A stretch of 64,000 nucleotides of DNA from Salinarchaeum sp. Harcht-Bsk1. Its GTDB lineage: Archaea > Halobacteriota > Halobacteria > Halobacteriales > Salinarchaeaceae. Every line of letters begins with the position of its first letter. Positions within the stretch are counted from its first letter, which is position 1. Positions 33,693-43,343 of this stretch are shown here, in pieces. Position numbers and translations under genes: made by a program. The stretch is from positions 620,001 to 684,000 of the forward strand of contig NC_021313.1 in NCBI RefSeq assembly GCF_000403645.1, given 5' to 3'. Below the pieces are notes generated by a model. The model was not told the DNA's origin, ran no database searches, and worked only from the letters and a program-made list of their open reading frames with translations.

Positions 33693-35114
33693 TCACTGGT
33701 CGATTGCCACGGGGGAGTCCGTGAGACCAGCGTCGACGACCGACTCCCGCCAGGTGCCCCGCATGAACCAGGGAACTGCGACGAGAGCACCGACGACGTC
33801 GCCGACCGACATGCCGATCCAGATGCCGAGCGATCCCCAGTCGAGGACGATCGCGAGCCCGTAGGTCGCGGGGAGGCGAGCGACCCACAGGATCAGGAGT
33901 GCGACCGCGAGGGCGTGCTTGGTGTTGCCCGCACCGCGGAATCCACCGAGGACGACCTGCAGGACGCCCATGAACACGAACTCGATCGAGCGGATCCGGA
34001 GGTACTGACTGCCGAGGCGGATCGACTCGGCGGTGTGCTCGGAGTCGGCACCGAGGATGGCGGCGACGATGGGTTCGGGGAACGCCGCCGCGACGATGGC
34101 GACGACGAGCATCGTCCCGCCGACGACCGCCGACCCGAGCCAGACTGCCCGCTCCGCTCGATCTGGTTTCTCCGCGCCGAGGTTCTGCCCGACGACGGTC
34201 TCGGTCGCCTGCCCGACGCCGATCGCCGGGAGGACGACCAGCGAGACGAGCCGATTGACGACGCCGTAGGCGGCCGCGACGGGCGGTGCGAACAGCGCGA
34301 CCAGCGCAGTCAGGAGCACCATGGCGACTGCCACCATCGACTGCTCGAGCGCGGTCGGCGTCCCGATGCGGACGATTTCGCGGACGGTCGGGAGTTCGAG
34401 TCGGAGGTCCCCGAGCGCGATGTCCGGGCCGCGATTCGTCCGGAAGAGGACGTACATCCCGGCGACCGTCGCGAGGCTCCGGGAGAACACCGACGCCATC
34501 GCCGCGCCCTCGATGCCGAGTTCCGGTGCGGGCCCCAGGCCGAAGATCACGATCGGGTCGAGGACGACGTTGATCGCGACGCTGATCGCCATGATCCGCA
34601 TCGGCGTGTGGGTGTCCCCGTAGCCCCGCATCAGGGCGGTGAAGACGTAGAAACCGAAGATGAACGGCGTGCCGAGGAAGACGATCGTCAGGTAGTCGCT
34701 CATCAGCGGCAGCACCTCCGCGCCGGTGTCCGGGTCCGCCGGGAGGGCACCGAGCAGCGGGTCGGTTACCAGCACGCCGAGGATCCCCAGCCCGATCGAG
34801 AGGAGGCCGACGAACGCGATCGCCTGGCCGGCGATTCGGCCAGCGTCCTCGCTCCCTTCGGCGCCGGTGTACTGCGCCACGAGGATCGCCGCGGCGGTCG
34901 TGAAGCCGCCCGCGACGGAGAGCAGGAGGAAGAGAATCGGGAACCCGAGGCTGATCGCGGCGACCGCCGTCGGATCGTACCACCCCAGGAACACCGTGTC
35001 CGCGAGGTTGTAGGTGACCTGGAGGAGCTGGATCGTGACGATCGGCCACGCGAGGTGGAACAGCGGCCGCGCGAGGCTGCCCTCGGTCAGGTTCCGTCGT
35101 GGGTCTCCGGGCAC
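33693..35114 (-). CDS. MATE-family multidrug/cation antiporter
   Basis: A 473-residue integral membrane protein with about twelve helices in two similar halves, MATE (MatE) family. Typical pieces are EGSLARPLFHLAWPIVTIQLLQVTYN near the start (shown here only by position 10-35), FTALMRGYGDT and GGFRGAGNTKHAL. It would export organic cations or drugs in exchange for sodium or protons. The start is set at GTG 35114, because the TATA-like TTCTTA lies about 28 nt upstream and the family begins close to this point; TTG 35183 is the alternative. Confidence 0.88.
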   Translation of the reverse strand: MPGDPRRNLTEGSLARPLFHLAWPIVTIQLLQVTYNLADTVFLGWYDPTAVAAISLGFPILFLLLSVAGGFTTAAAILVAQYTGAEGSEDAGRIAGQAIAFVGLLSIGLGILGVLVTDPLLGALPADPDTGAEVLPLMSDYLTIVFLGTPFIFGFYVFTALMRGYGDTHTPMRIMAISVAINVVLDPIVIFGLGPAPELGIEGAAMASVFSRSLATVAGMYVLFRTNRGPDIALGDLRLELPTVREIVRIGTPTALEQSMVAVAMVLLTALVALFAPPVAAAYGVVNRLVSLVVLPAIGVGQATETVVGQNLGAEKPDRAERAVWLGSAVVGGTMLVVAIVAAAFPEPIVAAILGADSEHTAESIRLGSQYLRIRSIEFVFMGVLQVVLGGFRGAGNTKHALAVALLILWVARLPATYGLAIVLDWGSLGIWIGMSVGDVVGALVAVPWFMRGTWRESVVDAGLTDSPVAIDQ

Positions 35115-35259
35115 TGGTCGGACTGCGTCGCCGTCCCGTAAGAATCTTCCAGAACCCGTCGGTTTCGTGGCCGACTCAAACAATGTGGACCCGACGCTCG
35201 GGCAACCCCGGTCCGACGAAGCGGTGCGCTCACAAACCTTCGGGTGGTACTACCACGTA

Positions 35260-36024
35260 ATGGTCGATCGCGTGTCGCTGTACGCTGCGCCGACGACGGT
35301 CGCTGAAGTCGAGCCGATCGCAGAGTGGCTAGACTCGCGCATCGACGCCGACGTCGCGGTCCGCGATCGGTTCCTCGACGTGCACCGTACCGAGGACCTC
35401 CCCGAGCGCTTCGCCGAGGCGAGAGTCGCCGATCCCCACGACCCCGCCACCGGGAACACGATGCTCGGAATCGTGCGCTACGAGGAACGCGCACTCGAGG
35501 ACCCCGAACGCGAGGGCGGCGTACTCTACGATGGCACCCAGGTCCAGTCGGCGCTCAACGCCGCGGTGCCAGCGGCGGAATCCGGACTCGAACACGCCCA
35601 CGTCGCACTCCTCGATCGTGCGATCGGCACCTGGGGCGATCACGACGGCCGCTGGCACAAGCGCGTCGCCGTGCTCGGCCAGCCGGCGATCGTCTCCGTA
35701 CCGGGCCTCTACGAGGCGCCCGCCAAGCCAGAGGCCTACTACAAGGAAAAGCAGCGGCACGCGCTGCTCTCTGGTGATTCGCCGCCCCGGGAAGTGCTCG
35801 AGAACCAGGTCGAGGGCGACTTCCTGATCGAGGACGACCCACGGACGACCGAGGCGCTGTGTGGGTACGTCCTTGCAGCGTTCCACCTCCTCGATACCGG
35901 CGAGGCTTTCTGCGACGCCGAGGGTTGCCGACTGTTCGACGCCCATTATCAGGCCGATCTGGTCGATGCGCAACTTCGGGAGCCCGAGTTCTGCGATGCG
36001 CACGCCGAACGCTACGGCCGGTAG
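35260..36024 (+). CDS. Haloarchaeal conserved protein, putative metallopeptidase-like (DUF6775/DUF7001-like)
   Basis: A 254-residue acidic cytoplasmic protein. The middle region contains GLYEAPAKPEAYYKEKQRHAL, given here as about residues 150-170. The C-terminal 40 residues carry Cys/His pairs, FCDAEGCRLFDAHYQADLV and FCDAHAERYG, that look like a metal site. I connect it by memory to haloarchaeal families named DUF7001 or DUF6775 (putative metallopeptidase), without certainty. The ATG at 35260 follows an AT-rich stretch; the MATE gene diverges upstream. Confidence 0.7.
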   Translation: MVDRVSLYAAPTTVAEVEPIAEWLDSRIDADVAVRDRFLDVHRTEDLPERFAEARVADPHDPATGNTMLGIVRYEERALEDPEREGGVLYDGTQVQSALNAAVPAAESGLEHAHVALLDRAIGTWGDHDGRWHKRVAVLGQPAIVSVPGLYEAPAKPEAYYKEKQRHALLSGDSPPREVLENQVEGDFLIEDDPRTTEALCGYVLAAFHLLDTGEAFCDAEGCRLFDAHYQADLVDAQLREPEFCDAHAERYGR

Positions 36025-36030
36025 CGCCGC

Positions 36031-36160
36031 TTCGAAGTCGTCGGCTTTCCTCCCGTTTCGAAGTCGTCGGCTTTCCTCCCGTTTCGAAGTCGTCGGCCCT
36101 CGTCCCGTTTGGAAGTCGTCTGACTCACTCCCGCTTCGAGATCGTCTGTACCGCTCCCCT
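36031..36160. repeat. Degenerate 26-bp tandem repeat
   Basis: Five units with exact 26-bp spacing begin at 36031, 36057, 36083, 36109 and 36135, each starting TTCGAAGTCGTCGG or a close variant. The first two are identical. The array begins 7 bp after the stop codon at 36024 and precedes the thioesterase gene. Confidence 0.85.
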
Positions 36161-36220
36161 GGCGCCGGCGAGCACCTCGCCCACCGCCGGGTTGATGCCA
36201 CGGCCCGCCGATCTCCAGGC

Positions 36221-36613
36221 ATGGCCATCACGACGGAAATCGACGTTCGCTACCGTGACCTCGACATCCTCGCCCACGTCAACAACGCCGTGATCGCGAC
36301 CTACGTCGAGGAGGCACGCCTGGAGTATCTCGATCGGGTGTTCGACGTCGGGTTCGAGGACTACACGTTCGTCATCGCACACATCGAGATCGACTTCGAG
36401 CGCCCGATCGAGACGGACGGGTCGGTCACGGTGACCGCCGAGGTGCCGGAACTCGGGACGAGCAGCGTGCCGATGCGCTACGAGATCGTCGCCGACGGCG
36501 AACGATCTGCGACGGCGGAGACCACGCTCGTGTTTCTCGACCAGGCAGGGGAGTCCACCGTGCAGATCCCCGACGACGTTCGGGCGCGCATCGAAGCACA
36601 CGAGGGGCTGTAG
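36221..36613 (+). CDS. Hotdog-fold acyl-CoA thioesterase (4HBT family)
   Basis: A 130-residue 4HBT protein. The active-site region VRYRDLDILAHVNNAVIATY has the conserved Asp and the HVNN motif. It would hydrolyse acyl-CoA thioesters; the acyl chain preferred is unknown. Length normal. Confidence 0.9.
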   Translation: MAITTEIDVRYRDLDILAHVNNAVIATYVEEARLEYLDRVFDVGFEDYTFVIAHIEIDFERPIETDGSVTVTAEVPELGTSSVPMRYEIVADGERSATAETTLVFLDQAGESTVQIPDDVRARIEAHEGL

Positions 36614-36643
36614 CTGCCGAAAAGTCGTTCCACGGCGTGGCGT

Positions 36644-37435
36644 TCAGCGCCGTCGGCCGGCCGTAAGCTCGACGAGATCGAACAGGTGTGACTCAGTGAG
36701 CGTCGGGTCGGTCCGTTCGTGGACGACGTCCCCGGCCGCTCGCACGCGAGCGTCCAGCGCGTGTGACAGGTCGCGCTCGTAGCGAAGCTTCGTCGTCGGA
36801 GGGGTCGAGAGTATCGTCGCCACGGACAGTGCCGAGTTCGCGAGCGGCGCGAAGGCGTGCTCACTCCGCCGGAGGTGAAGCAGGGCGACGTGACCGTCGG
36901 GCCCGAGGTGGTCGATCCACTGGTCGACCGACGCAGCTGGCTCCTCGAGCATCCCGACCACGAAGGTCGCGAGCACGCCGTCGAGTCCGGGGTCCTCCGG
37001 TCCGGTCTCGGACCCGGGCGCGGCGAGCGGCAGTTGCGTTCCGTCGGCCCGGAGCACCTCGACCTGGGGGTACCCCCGCGCGTTCCGCCTGGCCCGTTCG
37101 AGCACGCCGCGCGAGCGGTCGACCCCGATCACGGTCCCGCGGGGACCGACCTCGCGAGCGAGCAGCTGGAGGTTCGCACCGGTGCCACAGCCGATCTCGA
37201 GGACGGTGTCGCCACGTTCGAGGCAGAGCGCGTCGATCGCGCGACGGCGGAGCCGGCCGACGAACGGCGCGTACGTCGCGAGCAGATCGTACAGACTCGC
37301 CCAGCGGTCGTAGAACCGTGTCGCGTCGTCGGCATCCTGCGCGAGACGCTGCTGATCGGAGCCGTGGAATCGGGCGGCAGACCTCGAGGGCGACCCAGAA
37401 GAGGCACGACGGCTCTGACCGCCCGTGTCGCTCAT
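36644..37435 (-). CDS. Class I SAM-dependent methyltransferase
   Basis: A 263-residue protein with a disordered Ser/Arg-rich N-terminus, then RFYDRWASLYDLL and SAM motif I VLEIGCGTGANLQLLA, followed by IGVDRSRGVLERA. This is the UbiE/Methyltransf_25 pattern. Its ATG overlaps the stop of the ThiR-like gene (ATGA), so the two are co-transcribed. Substrate unknown. Confidence 0.87.
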   Translation of the reverse strand: MSDTGGQSRRASSGSPSRSAARFHGSDQQRLAQDADDATRFYDRWASLYDLLATYAPFVGRLRRRAIDALCLERGDTVLEIGCGTGANLQLLAREVGPRGTVIGVDRSRGVLERARRNARGYPQVEVLRADGTQLPLAAPGSETGPEDPGLDGVLATFVVGMLEEPAASVDQWIDHLGPDGHVALLHLRRSEHAFAPLANSALSVATILSTPPTTKLRYERDLSHALDARVRAAGDVVHERTDPTLTESHLFDLVELTAGRRR

Positions 37436-38334
37436 GCTCGGCAGACCTCTCGGATCGTCTGCGCGAGCGATTCCGGGTCCGGTCCGAGCACGTAGACGTT
37501 CGGTTCGACGCCGAACCCGCCGGTCTGGTAGGCGACGGTCGCGTCGGGGTTCGACGCAACGACCTCGCCGACGGCCTCGTCGGTGGGCTCTTCAGCGGGG
37601 AACTCGATGGTCTCGTGGCCGAGGGACTCCAGCGTCGCCACGATCTCGGGGTCGTACCGAACGTTGATCGCCGCGCGGGCGTCGCTGCCAGCTTCCCTGG
37701 CGGCGAGGAGGACGCCCGCGACGTGCTCGCTGACGCCGAACTCCGGATCCCCGGAGCCCGTCGCTCTGCCCTTGACGTCGACGATCCGCCCCGGCACCGC
37801 GGCGACGTCGTCGATGGTCGTCGCACCCGGGACGCAGGCCACGAGGTTCGAGCCGACGTTCGGCAGGAGGCCAGCGAAGCCCGACGTCGATTCGAGGGTG
37901 CGGAGGCCGCGTCGGAGCGAGGCGAGCGTGCGCTCGCTCGTGCGGAGTTCGCTGTCGGGGTCGTGGACGCGGAAAGCGCCCCCGTGCTCGGAGAGTTCCG
38001 GGACGACCGCCTCGTGCATCGCCGCGAGCAGGTCGCCGTCCTCGAGTTCGCGGATCAGGACCTCGAGTTCGATCAGCGCCTGGACGCGGGTGATCTCGCC
38101 GCTCGCGAGTCCGTCGGCGAGTTCGTCGACCGTCTCGCGGACGCGCTGGTCCGACTCGATCCGTTCGGTGCGTTCCACCCCGCCGCCGGCGTACTTCGAG
38201 ACGGCGCTCTGGGAGATTCCGAGGAGTTCGGCGACTTCACGCTGGGTTCGCCCGGCCTCGAGGAGCCGTTCGGCGAGCATCGCCCGGACGGTGGGAAGGA
38301 AGTCGTCGACGACGATCTCTTCGACGAATCGCAT
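37432..38334 (-). CDS. thiR: ThiR-like regulator: HTH plus ThiN domain
   Basis: A 300-residue protein. The N-terminus RFVEEIVVDDFLPTVR and the helix-turn-helix AGRTQREVAELLGISQSAVS (about 26-45) match archaeal ThiR. The C-terminal ~170 residues are a ThiN (thiamine-phosphate synthase-type) domain with LPNVGSNLVACVPGA and TGGFGVEPNVYVLG. ThiR represses thiamine genes and uses the ThiN domain to sense thiamine phosphate. The ATG at 38334 is chosen because the family begins MRF; an ATG five codons upstream is possible. Confidence 0.88.
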   Translation of the reverse strand: MRFVEEIVVDDFLPTVRAMLAERLLEAGRTQREVAELLGISQSAVSKYAGGGVERTERIESDQRVRETVDELADGLASGEITRVQALIELEVLIRELEDGDLLAAMHEAVVPELSEHGGAFRVHDPDSELRTSERTLASLRRGLRTLESTSGFAGLLPNVGSNLVACVPGATTIDDVAAVPGRIVDVKGRATGSGDPEFGVSEHVAGVLLAAREAGSDARAAINVRYDPEIVATLESLGHETIEFPAEEPTDEAVGEVVASNPDATVAYQTGGFGVEPNVYVLGPDPESLAQTIREVCRA

Positions 38335-38471
38335 GCTCGCTCGAACCATCGCTCCGCCGCCAGATAACTCCCTGGCATCGGGCTGTATCTCGCGATGGAC
38401 AGCGGGCTCCTGCATCTATCCGTGGCCGTCGACCCCACCGCTTACGTCGATCGCGGGCGCACCCTCCGGCC

Positions 38472-39971
38472 GTGTTCGCCGGCCCCGAGGACTACTGGCT
38501 CGTTCGCTTCCTCCTCCAGCGCGGGCTGGCACTCCTCTACCTGCTGGCCTTCCTCGTCGCAGCCACCCAGTTCCGACCGCTCGCGGGCGAAGACGGGATC
38601 CTGCCCCTCGATCGCTACGTCGAGCACGCCGAGTTCGCCGAGCGCCCGAGCCTGTTCTACTACGTCCCCAGCGACCGCGCCATCGGGATCGCAGCCTGGA
38701 GCGGCGTCGCCCTCTCCGCGGTCGCGCTGCTCGCGGGGCCGTACTGGCTCGCGGTCTGGCTCCCCGGCTGGACCGCGATTCCGGCGTCGATGGCGCTCTG
38801 GCTCCTCCTCTGGGGCCTCTACCTCTCCTTCGTCAACGCCGGGCAGTTGTTCTATGGCTACGGCTGGGAGTCGATGTTGCTGGAAACCGGCTTCCTCGCG
38901 GTGTTCCTGGGCGCGGGCCCGGCTGGCCCGCCGGTCGTGGTCGTCTGGCTCGTGAAGTGGGTCTGCTTCCGCAACATGTTCGGAGCGGGGCTGATCAAAC
39001 TCCGCGGCGACGAGTGCTGGCGCGACCTCACCGCGATGGACTACCACTACGAGACCCAGCCGATCCCGAATCCCGTCTCGTGGTTCGCCCACCACCTCCC
39101 GGATCGATTCCACCGCGTCGAGGTGCTCGGCAACCACGTCGTCGAACTCGCCGTGCCCTTCCTGCTGTTCGCGCCCCAGCCCTACGCGAGTCTCGGCGGC
39201 GCGGCCATCGTCGGTTTCCAGGCCTGGCTCATGCTGACCGGGAACTTCTCCTGGCTCAACGCGCTGACGATCGTCCAGGCCGTCGCGGCGTTCACTGACA
39301 GCGTCCTCGCCGCGGCGTTCGTTCCGGTGGGGACGATCACGGCGGCACTACCGGCAGGCCCGAGTGCCGTCGGCGCCGCGCCGTCGCCGCTGATTCCCCT
39401 CCAGATCGCCGCAGTGGCGCTCGCGCTGGTGGTCGCGTTCCTGAGCGTCAGGCCCGTCCAGAACATGCTCTCCGAGCGCCAGGTGATGAACACTGCCTAC
39501 GACCCGCTCAGTCTCGTGAACACCTACGGCGCGTTCGGTTCGATCACGCGCGATCGCCACGAACTCGTGATCCAGGGGACGACCGACGAGCGGATTACCG
39601 AGGACACGGAGTGGCAAACCTACGAATTCCAGGGCAAGCCGACGGACGTGAGCCAGCGGCCACGCCAGGTCGCGCCGTATCACCTCCGACTCGACTGGCA
39701 ACTCTGGTTCGCGGCGATGCGCCGGACGCCACGCCGGGTTCCGTGGTTCACCCGGTTCCTCGGAAAGCTACTCGCTGCGGACGAGGCGACCCTGGCGCTG
39801 CTCGAGACGGATCCCTTCGACGGCGATGCACCGACCTACGTCCGCGTCGAGCGCTATCGCTACCGGTACACCACGCCCGAGGAGCGGGCGGAAACCGGCG
39901 ACTGGTGGGTGCGAAATCAGGTCAACACGTACGTGCCCCCGGTGGCAGTCGAGGAGCTCCAGCGCGGTTGA
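38472..39971 (+). CDS. Lipase maturation factor-like membrane protein
   Basis: A 499-residue protein starting at GTG, with about eight hydrophobic helices in the first 330 residues and a soluble C-terminal domain. Family-typical pieces are LFYYVPSDRAI, GYGWESMLLETGFLA, FRNMFGAGLIKLRGDECWRD and, in the C-terminal part, WQTYEFQGKPTDVSQRPRQV. In animals LMF1 helps fold lipases; the archaeal role is unknown. The DCC-family thiol protein gene lies convergently just downstream, a neighbourhood seen for related HTTM/LMF proteins. Confidence 0.88.
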   Translation: MFAGPEDYWLVRFLLQRGLALLYLLAFLVAATQFRPLAGEDGILPLDRYVEHAEFAERPSLFYYVPSDRAIGIAAWSGVALSAVALLAGPYWLAVWLPGWTAIPASMALWLLLWGLYLSFVNAGQLFYGYGWESMLLETGFLAVFLGAGPAGPPVVVVWLVKWVCFRNMFGAGLIKLRGDECWRDLTAMDYHYETQPIPNPVSWFAHHLPDRFHRVEVLGNHVVELAVPFLLFAPQPYASLGGAAIVGFQAWLMLTGNFSWLNALTIVQAVAAFTDSVLAAAFVPVGTITAALPAGPSAVGAAPSPLIPLQIAAVALALVVAFLSVRPVQNMLSERQVMNTAYDPLSLVNTYGAFGSITRDRHELVIQGTTDERITEDTEWQTYEFQGKPTDVSQRPRQVAPYHLRLDWQLWFAAMRRTPRRVPWFTRFLGKLLAADEATLALLETDPFDGDAPTYVRVERYRYRYTTPEERAETGDWWVRNQVNTYVPPVAVEELQRG

Positions 39972-40015
39972 GTGAGACGCTGGGAGGCAGGCTGCATCGA
40001 CGAACCGAGCGGGAC

Positions 40016-40393
40016 TCAGTCCCCGCTCCGCGCCGGCGGCGGTCGCGAGACGAACTTCCCGAGCGTGGCGCGGTGGTCCGCGACCCACCGGTAGCCCGCC
40101 TCGCGAACGCGGTCGTACTCCTCGAAGCCGCTGGCGAACCGGACGGCGTCGGCGACCGGCCCGCCCAGGCCAGTCATGAGGAACGCCTGCTCCATCGCGG
40201 CGCCACAGGAGTAGATTTCGCCGTCGGTGACGAGGTGGGCACACTCCTCGTAGTCCTCGGGCAGCCGCTCGCGGAGGTCTTCGGAGAGCTCCGAGAATCC
40301 CACGATCGTGACGTCGGAGCGTTCGGCGACGAACTCCACCCAGTACGTACAGAAGCCACAGTCGTCGTCGAAGACCAGCGTCGGTGGGTTCAT
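40016..40393 (-). CDS. DCC-family thiol-disulfide oxidoreductase-like protein (DUF393)
   Basis: A 125-residue protein beginning NPPTLVFDDDCGFCTYWVEF. Cys12 and Cys15 form the CxxC-type motif that, with the Asp-Asp-Cys start, defines the DCC (DUF393) family, a thioredoxin-related fold. Often found near LMF/HTTM or carotenoid genes. Redox partner unknown. Confidence 0.88.
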   Translation of the reverse strand: MNPPTLVFDDDCGFCTYWVEFVAERSDVTIVGFSELSEDLRERLPEDYEECAHLVTDGEIYSCGAAMEQAFLMTGLGGPVADAVRFASGFEEYDRVREAGYRWVADHRATLGKFVSRPPPARSGD

Positions 40394-40576
40394 ACTCGAC
40401 GGGTTGGGACGGAAGACGGATGCCCGTTACGGCGACGAACCCCCGATGGCCAGGGACGTGACGACTGATCGGGATCCGGAGGGCCCGCGACCGGTGGAAC
40501 GGGCCGGAGCGTACACAGTGGTCCGGGCCGACCCAGCGCACCGAACACCGAAGGGGACGGGCACGCACGACGTGGT

Positions 40577-40762
40577 ATGGAGCGATCGATCGAGTCGATC
40601 GTCGCGGGGGGACTCGCGCTGCTCGCCGGCCTCTGGACACTCGAAGCCGCACAGTTCGTCGGCCGGTGGCATCTCGCAGGCGGCGTCGTTGCGGTACTCG
40701 GACTGCTCGCGATCGGCGCGGGGATCGCCCGCGACCTGCACTACGGTCCACTCGCAGAGTGA
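40577..40762 (+). CDS. Small two-helix membrane protein
   Basis: A 61-residue protein with two hydrophobic helices (about 8-28 and 32-52) separated by FVGRWH, ending DLHYGPLAE. No family recognised. The clean ATG, helix pattern and acidic tail support it as real. Confidence 0.55.
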   Translation: MERSIESIVAGGLALLAGLWTLEAAQFVGRWHLAGGVVAVLGLLAIGAGIARDLHYGPLAE

Positions 40763-40861
40763 CCCAGTGCCCTGGCGATCCGCTGTCTCCCGAGGCTCCC
40801 AGGCTCTCCAGGCCGGCTGCAAGCGCAAGGCATAGGACCAGCCTCGCCCGACACTGGGGTA

Positions 40862-41356
40862 ATGGAGATCAGCTCGCGCCACCACCTGCGCAGCGACGAG
40901 GTGTCCGCGATCGAGGACGCGATGGCCGACCAACTGGGCGTCGAGGTCGACGGCGACAGCTACGAACTCGTCGAACTGGCCGACAGCGAGTTCGACCTCG
41001 TGCTCGTCGACGGCGAGCCGGACGTCCTCTACGTCGAGGACGAGGCCGGCGAGGCCGAACCGTTCCTGACCGTTCGCGGCGCGAACCGGTTCGAGCCCGA
41101 GACCCACGTCGTTACCGTCGACGCCGGCGCTGTGTCGTTCGTCTCGGACGGCGCGGACGTGATGCGGCCGGGGATCGTCGAGGCCGACGAATCGATCGAG
41201 GAAGGTGACCTCGTCGCGATCGCCGAGGAGTCACACGGCAAAGTGCTCGGCATCGGCCGCGCGATGGTCGGCGGCGAGGACATGGTCGGCGACAGCGGGA
41301 AGGTGGTGAAGTCGGTCCACCACGTCGGCGACGATCTGTACCAGTTCGTGGTCTGA
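40862..41356 (+). CDS. PUA-domain RNA-binding protein (archaeal MCT-1-like)
   Basis: A 164-residue protein. The C-terminal ~80 residues are a PUA domain (VTVDAGAVSFVSDGADVMRPGIV, at about 81-103, then EGDLVAIAEESHGKVLGIG). The N-terminal ~75 residues resemble the pre-PUA domain of MCT-1/Tma20 proteins. The family binds RNA in translation or RNA modification. Function here not fixed. Confidence 0.85.
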   Translation: MEISSRHHLRSDEVSAIEDAMADQLGVEVDGDSYELVELADSEFDLVLVDGEPDVLYVEDEAGEAEPFLTVRGANRFEPETHVVTVDAGAVSFVSDGADVMRPGIVEADESIEEGDLVAIAEESHGKVLGIGRAMVGGEDMVGDSGKVVKSVHHVGDDLYQFVV

Positions 41357-41511
41357 GGGCTGCTGTAGTATCGTTCTCTGGCTGCGACACCGCGATAGCA
41401 GACGGCGGGGACCTTTCCCAGACTCACCCGACGACGGTTAGGGAGGGAAGCTACGATACGTTGGATCGCGTAGGCGACCGCAGGTAGCGCCCGCTGTGGC
41501 GGCGGCTGTCC

Positions 41512-42270
41512 TCACTCCTCGCCCGAGGCGTCGATATCGTCCTCCTCGTAGGCGTCGCCATAGCGTTCCAGGGTCTGCACGTAGCTGTCGTGGGCGAGTT
41601 CGTAGGTCTCGCGGAGGTCGTCGATCGGCGTCTCCGTGGCGTCGACGCGGAGGTCCGCGTAGGAGGGCGAGAACTCGCGGTCCTCCGTTCGGGTGACGAT
41701 GAGTGCGGCGGACTGGACAGTGAGTTCTTCGCGCTTGTCGCCGCCAGCCTCGTGGCCTGCTTCGAGGGCGTCGATCAGTCGTTCGGCGAGCGGCGCCGGG
41801 TCCGTACCGTCGGTGCCGGGGCGGGCAGGGCCAGCAGGCTCGTCGTGGCGCGATTCGGCGTATGCCTCGGCGGTCGCGTCGATCGTGTCCTCGCCGACGA
41901 GCAGGTTGCCGGCGACGGTGAAGTCGTCCTCCTCGCGGTGGCCGTACCAGGGTTTGCACTCCTCGCCGGAGAAGGTGAAGGTGCCGTCGCGGTCGACGCC
42001 GTGGAGCTGGCGCTGAGCCGAACCCTCGTCCGCGGCGAGGAGGGCATCGAGGGCGTCCTCGACGTGGAGTCCGTCGGCGAGGTACTCGATGCCGCGCTCG
42101 CCGAGTTCGACGTTGACCAGGCTCTGGGTCGCGACGGCGCCGTATTCGTTCGCGAACGGGCAGAGCGTTCCGACCGCGGCGAGCCTGGTGGTGACGGCAA
42201 CGCCGAAGCGGTACTGCTCCTCGCCGTCGGGGTCGGTGTACGGTTCCCGGACGCAGATACTGAATGTCAT
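41512..42270 (-). CDS. DUF1028 family protein (Ntn-hydrolase-like)
   Basis: A 252-residue protein starting TFSICVREPYTDPDGE, where the residue after Met is Thr, a possible N-terminal nucleophile. Family pieces are AVGTLCPFANEYGAVATQSL and AAFD-like helices later (QRQLHGVD, TFSGEECKPW). DUF1028 proteins adopt an Ntn-hydrolase fold with unknown substrate. The C-terminus is rich in acidic residues. Confidence 0.83.
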   Translation of the reverse strand: MTFSICVREPYTDPDGEEQYRFGVAVTTRLAAVGTLCPFANEYGAVATQSLVNVELGERGIEYLADGLHVEDALDALLAADEGSAQRQLHGVDRDGTFTFSGEECKPWYGHREEDDFTVAGNLLVGEDTIDATAEAYAESRHDEPAGPARPGTDGTDPAPLAERLIDALEAGHEAGGDKREELTVQSAALIVTRTEDREFSPSYADLRVDATETPIDDLRETYELAHDSYVQTLERYGDAYEEDDIDASGEE

Positions 42271-42420
42271 AGCATTGCGTTCACACCGGAGCACCGTGAG
42301 CGCTGGGACGAGCGAAGATATCGCACGGTCTGGACGAGGGATGCGCGCAGAGAGAGCGCGGGAGACGGCGAGACTCCGTCTGACGTAAGACCTTTACCGG
42401 TTCCGGCGGTCCGGACGCCT

Positions 42421-42780
42421 ATGGGACTGATGAGCAAGATCCTCGGCGGCCGGGGCTCCCGGGAGCTCGACGACTACGCCGAGCTCGACGTGGGCGGCGT
42501 CGACACCACGGTCGAGGACGCCTCCATGCAAGTCTACGTCGCGGAGATCGCCGACCAGCAGGACGCACTGGAGATCAAGGACGCCGTCTACGACGGCCAC
42601 CTCGTCGTCGCCGACATCACCCGCCTGCGCACCGAGGACCAGACGACCGAGCACATCGTCGAGGACCTCCGGCAGGTCGCCGACGAGGTCGGCGGCGACA
42701 TCGTCAAGAAGGGCGACGACCAGCTGATCGTCACGCCGGCGGGCGTGAAGATCAGCCGCGAGAAGCTCGGCAGTCGGTAA
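42421..42780 (+). CDS. sepF: Cell division protein SepF
   Basis: A 119-residue protein: a short amphipathic start (MGLMSKILGG) for membrane binding, a linker, then the SepF core (MQVYVAEIADQQDALEIKDA, DITRLRTEDQTTEHIVEDL). Archaeal SepF anchors FtsZ1/FtsZ2 rings to the membrane. A TATA-like CCTTTACC lies 26-33 nt upstream of the ATG. Starts upstream in the same frame lie in the control region of the divergent gene and are rejected. Confidence 0.93.
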   Translation: MGLMSKILGGRGSRELDDYAELDVGGVDTTVEDASMQVYVAEIADQQDALEIKDAVYDGHLVVADITRLRTEDQTTEHIVEDLRQVADEVGGDIVKKGDDQLIVTPAGVKISREKLGSR

Positions 42781-42887
42781 GCTGTTTCGCTCGTTCTCCC
42801 TGCAGTTTCGACTACTGGAATCGACGTCCGATCCGCAGCGGCGACACCTCTGGTGCGAGTAGCGACACCGAAAATCGATCGACCCGT

Positions 42888-43235
42888 TCAGGACCAGCGG
42901 CTGCCCTTCACGTCGCCGCGGCCGCCCTCGGTCCGGTCGATACCCATGATCGACTCCTCCTGATCGACGCCGAAGGACTCGCCACTCTCGGGGACACGGA
43001 CGGTGACCTCCTCGATCTCGTCCCAGGTGATCAGCTCCTGCTCGATGTTGCCCGACGTGATGTCACCGACGTCACAGCCGGCACAGCCGCCGCCGAGTTC
43101 GATGACGACTTCGCCGGTCTCGGGGTCGGCCTTTCGCACGTTCGAGGTCCCGCCGTGCATCTGGATGATCGGCATCTGGCGAGTGAGCCACTCCTCGACC
43201 CGCTCGGCCAGTTCCTCGTCGCGGACCTCGCTCAT
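42888..43235 (-). CDS. NifU C-terminal-domain iron-sulfur scaffold protein (Nfu)
   Basis: A 115-residue protein with the Nfu motif [13 protein letters not shown]; Cys51 and Cys54 bind a bridging 4Fe-4S cluster in a dimer and pass it to target proteins. The start at 43235 (MSEVRDEEL) was chosen over an upstream ATG because the extension has no coding character. Confidence 0.85.
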   Translation of the reverse strand: MSEVRDEELAERVEEWLTRQMPIIQMHGGTSNVRKADPETGEVVIELGGGCAGCDVGDITSGNIEQELITWDEIEEVTVRVPESGESFGVDQEESIMGIDRTEGGRGDVKGSRWS

Positions 43236-43343
43236 GTATCGGGGTTGGTGGTCGGCGTGGAAAGAGGTTCTGTTTGGGAAAGGGTCGAACGCTGTCGTTT
43301 GTTCACGCATGGACCGCATTGTGACAGCGACAGCAGACAGCTT

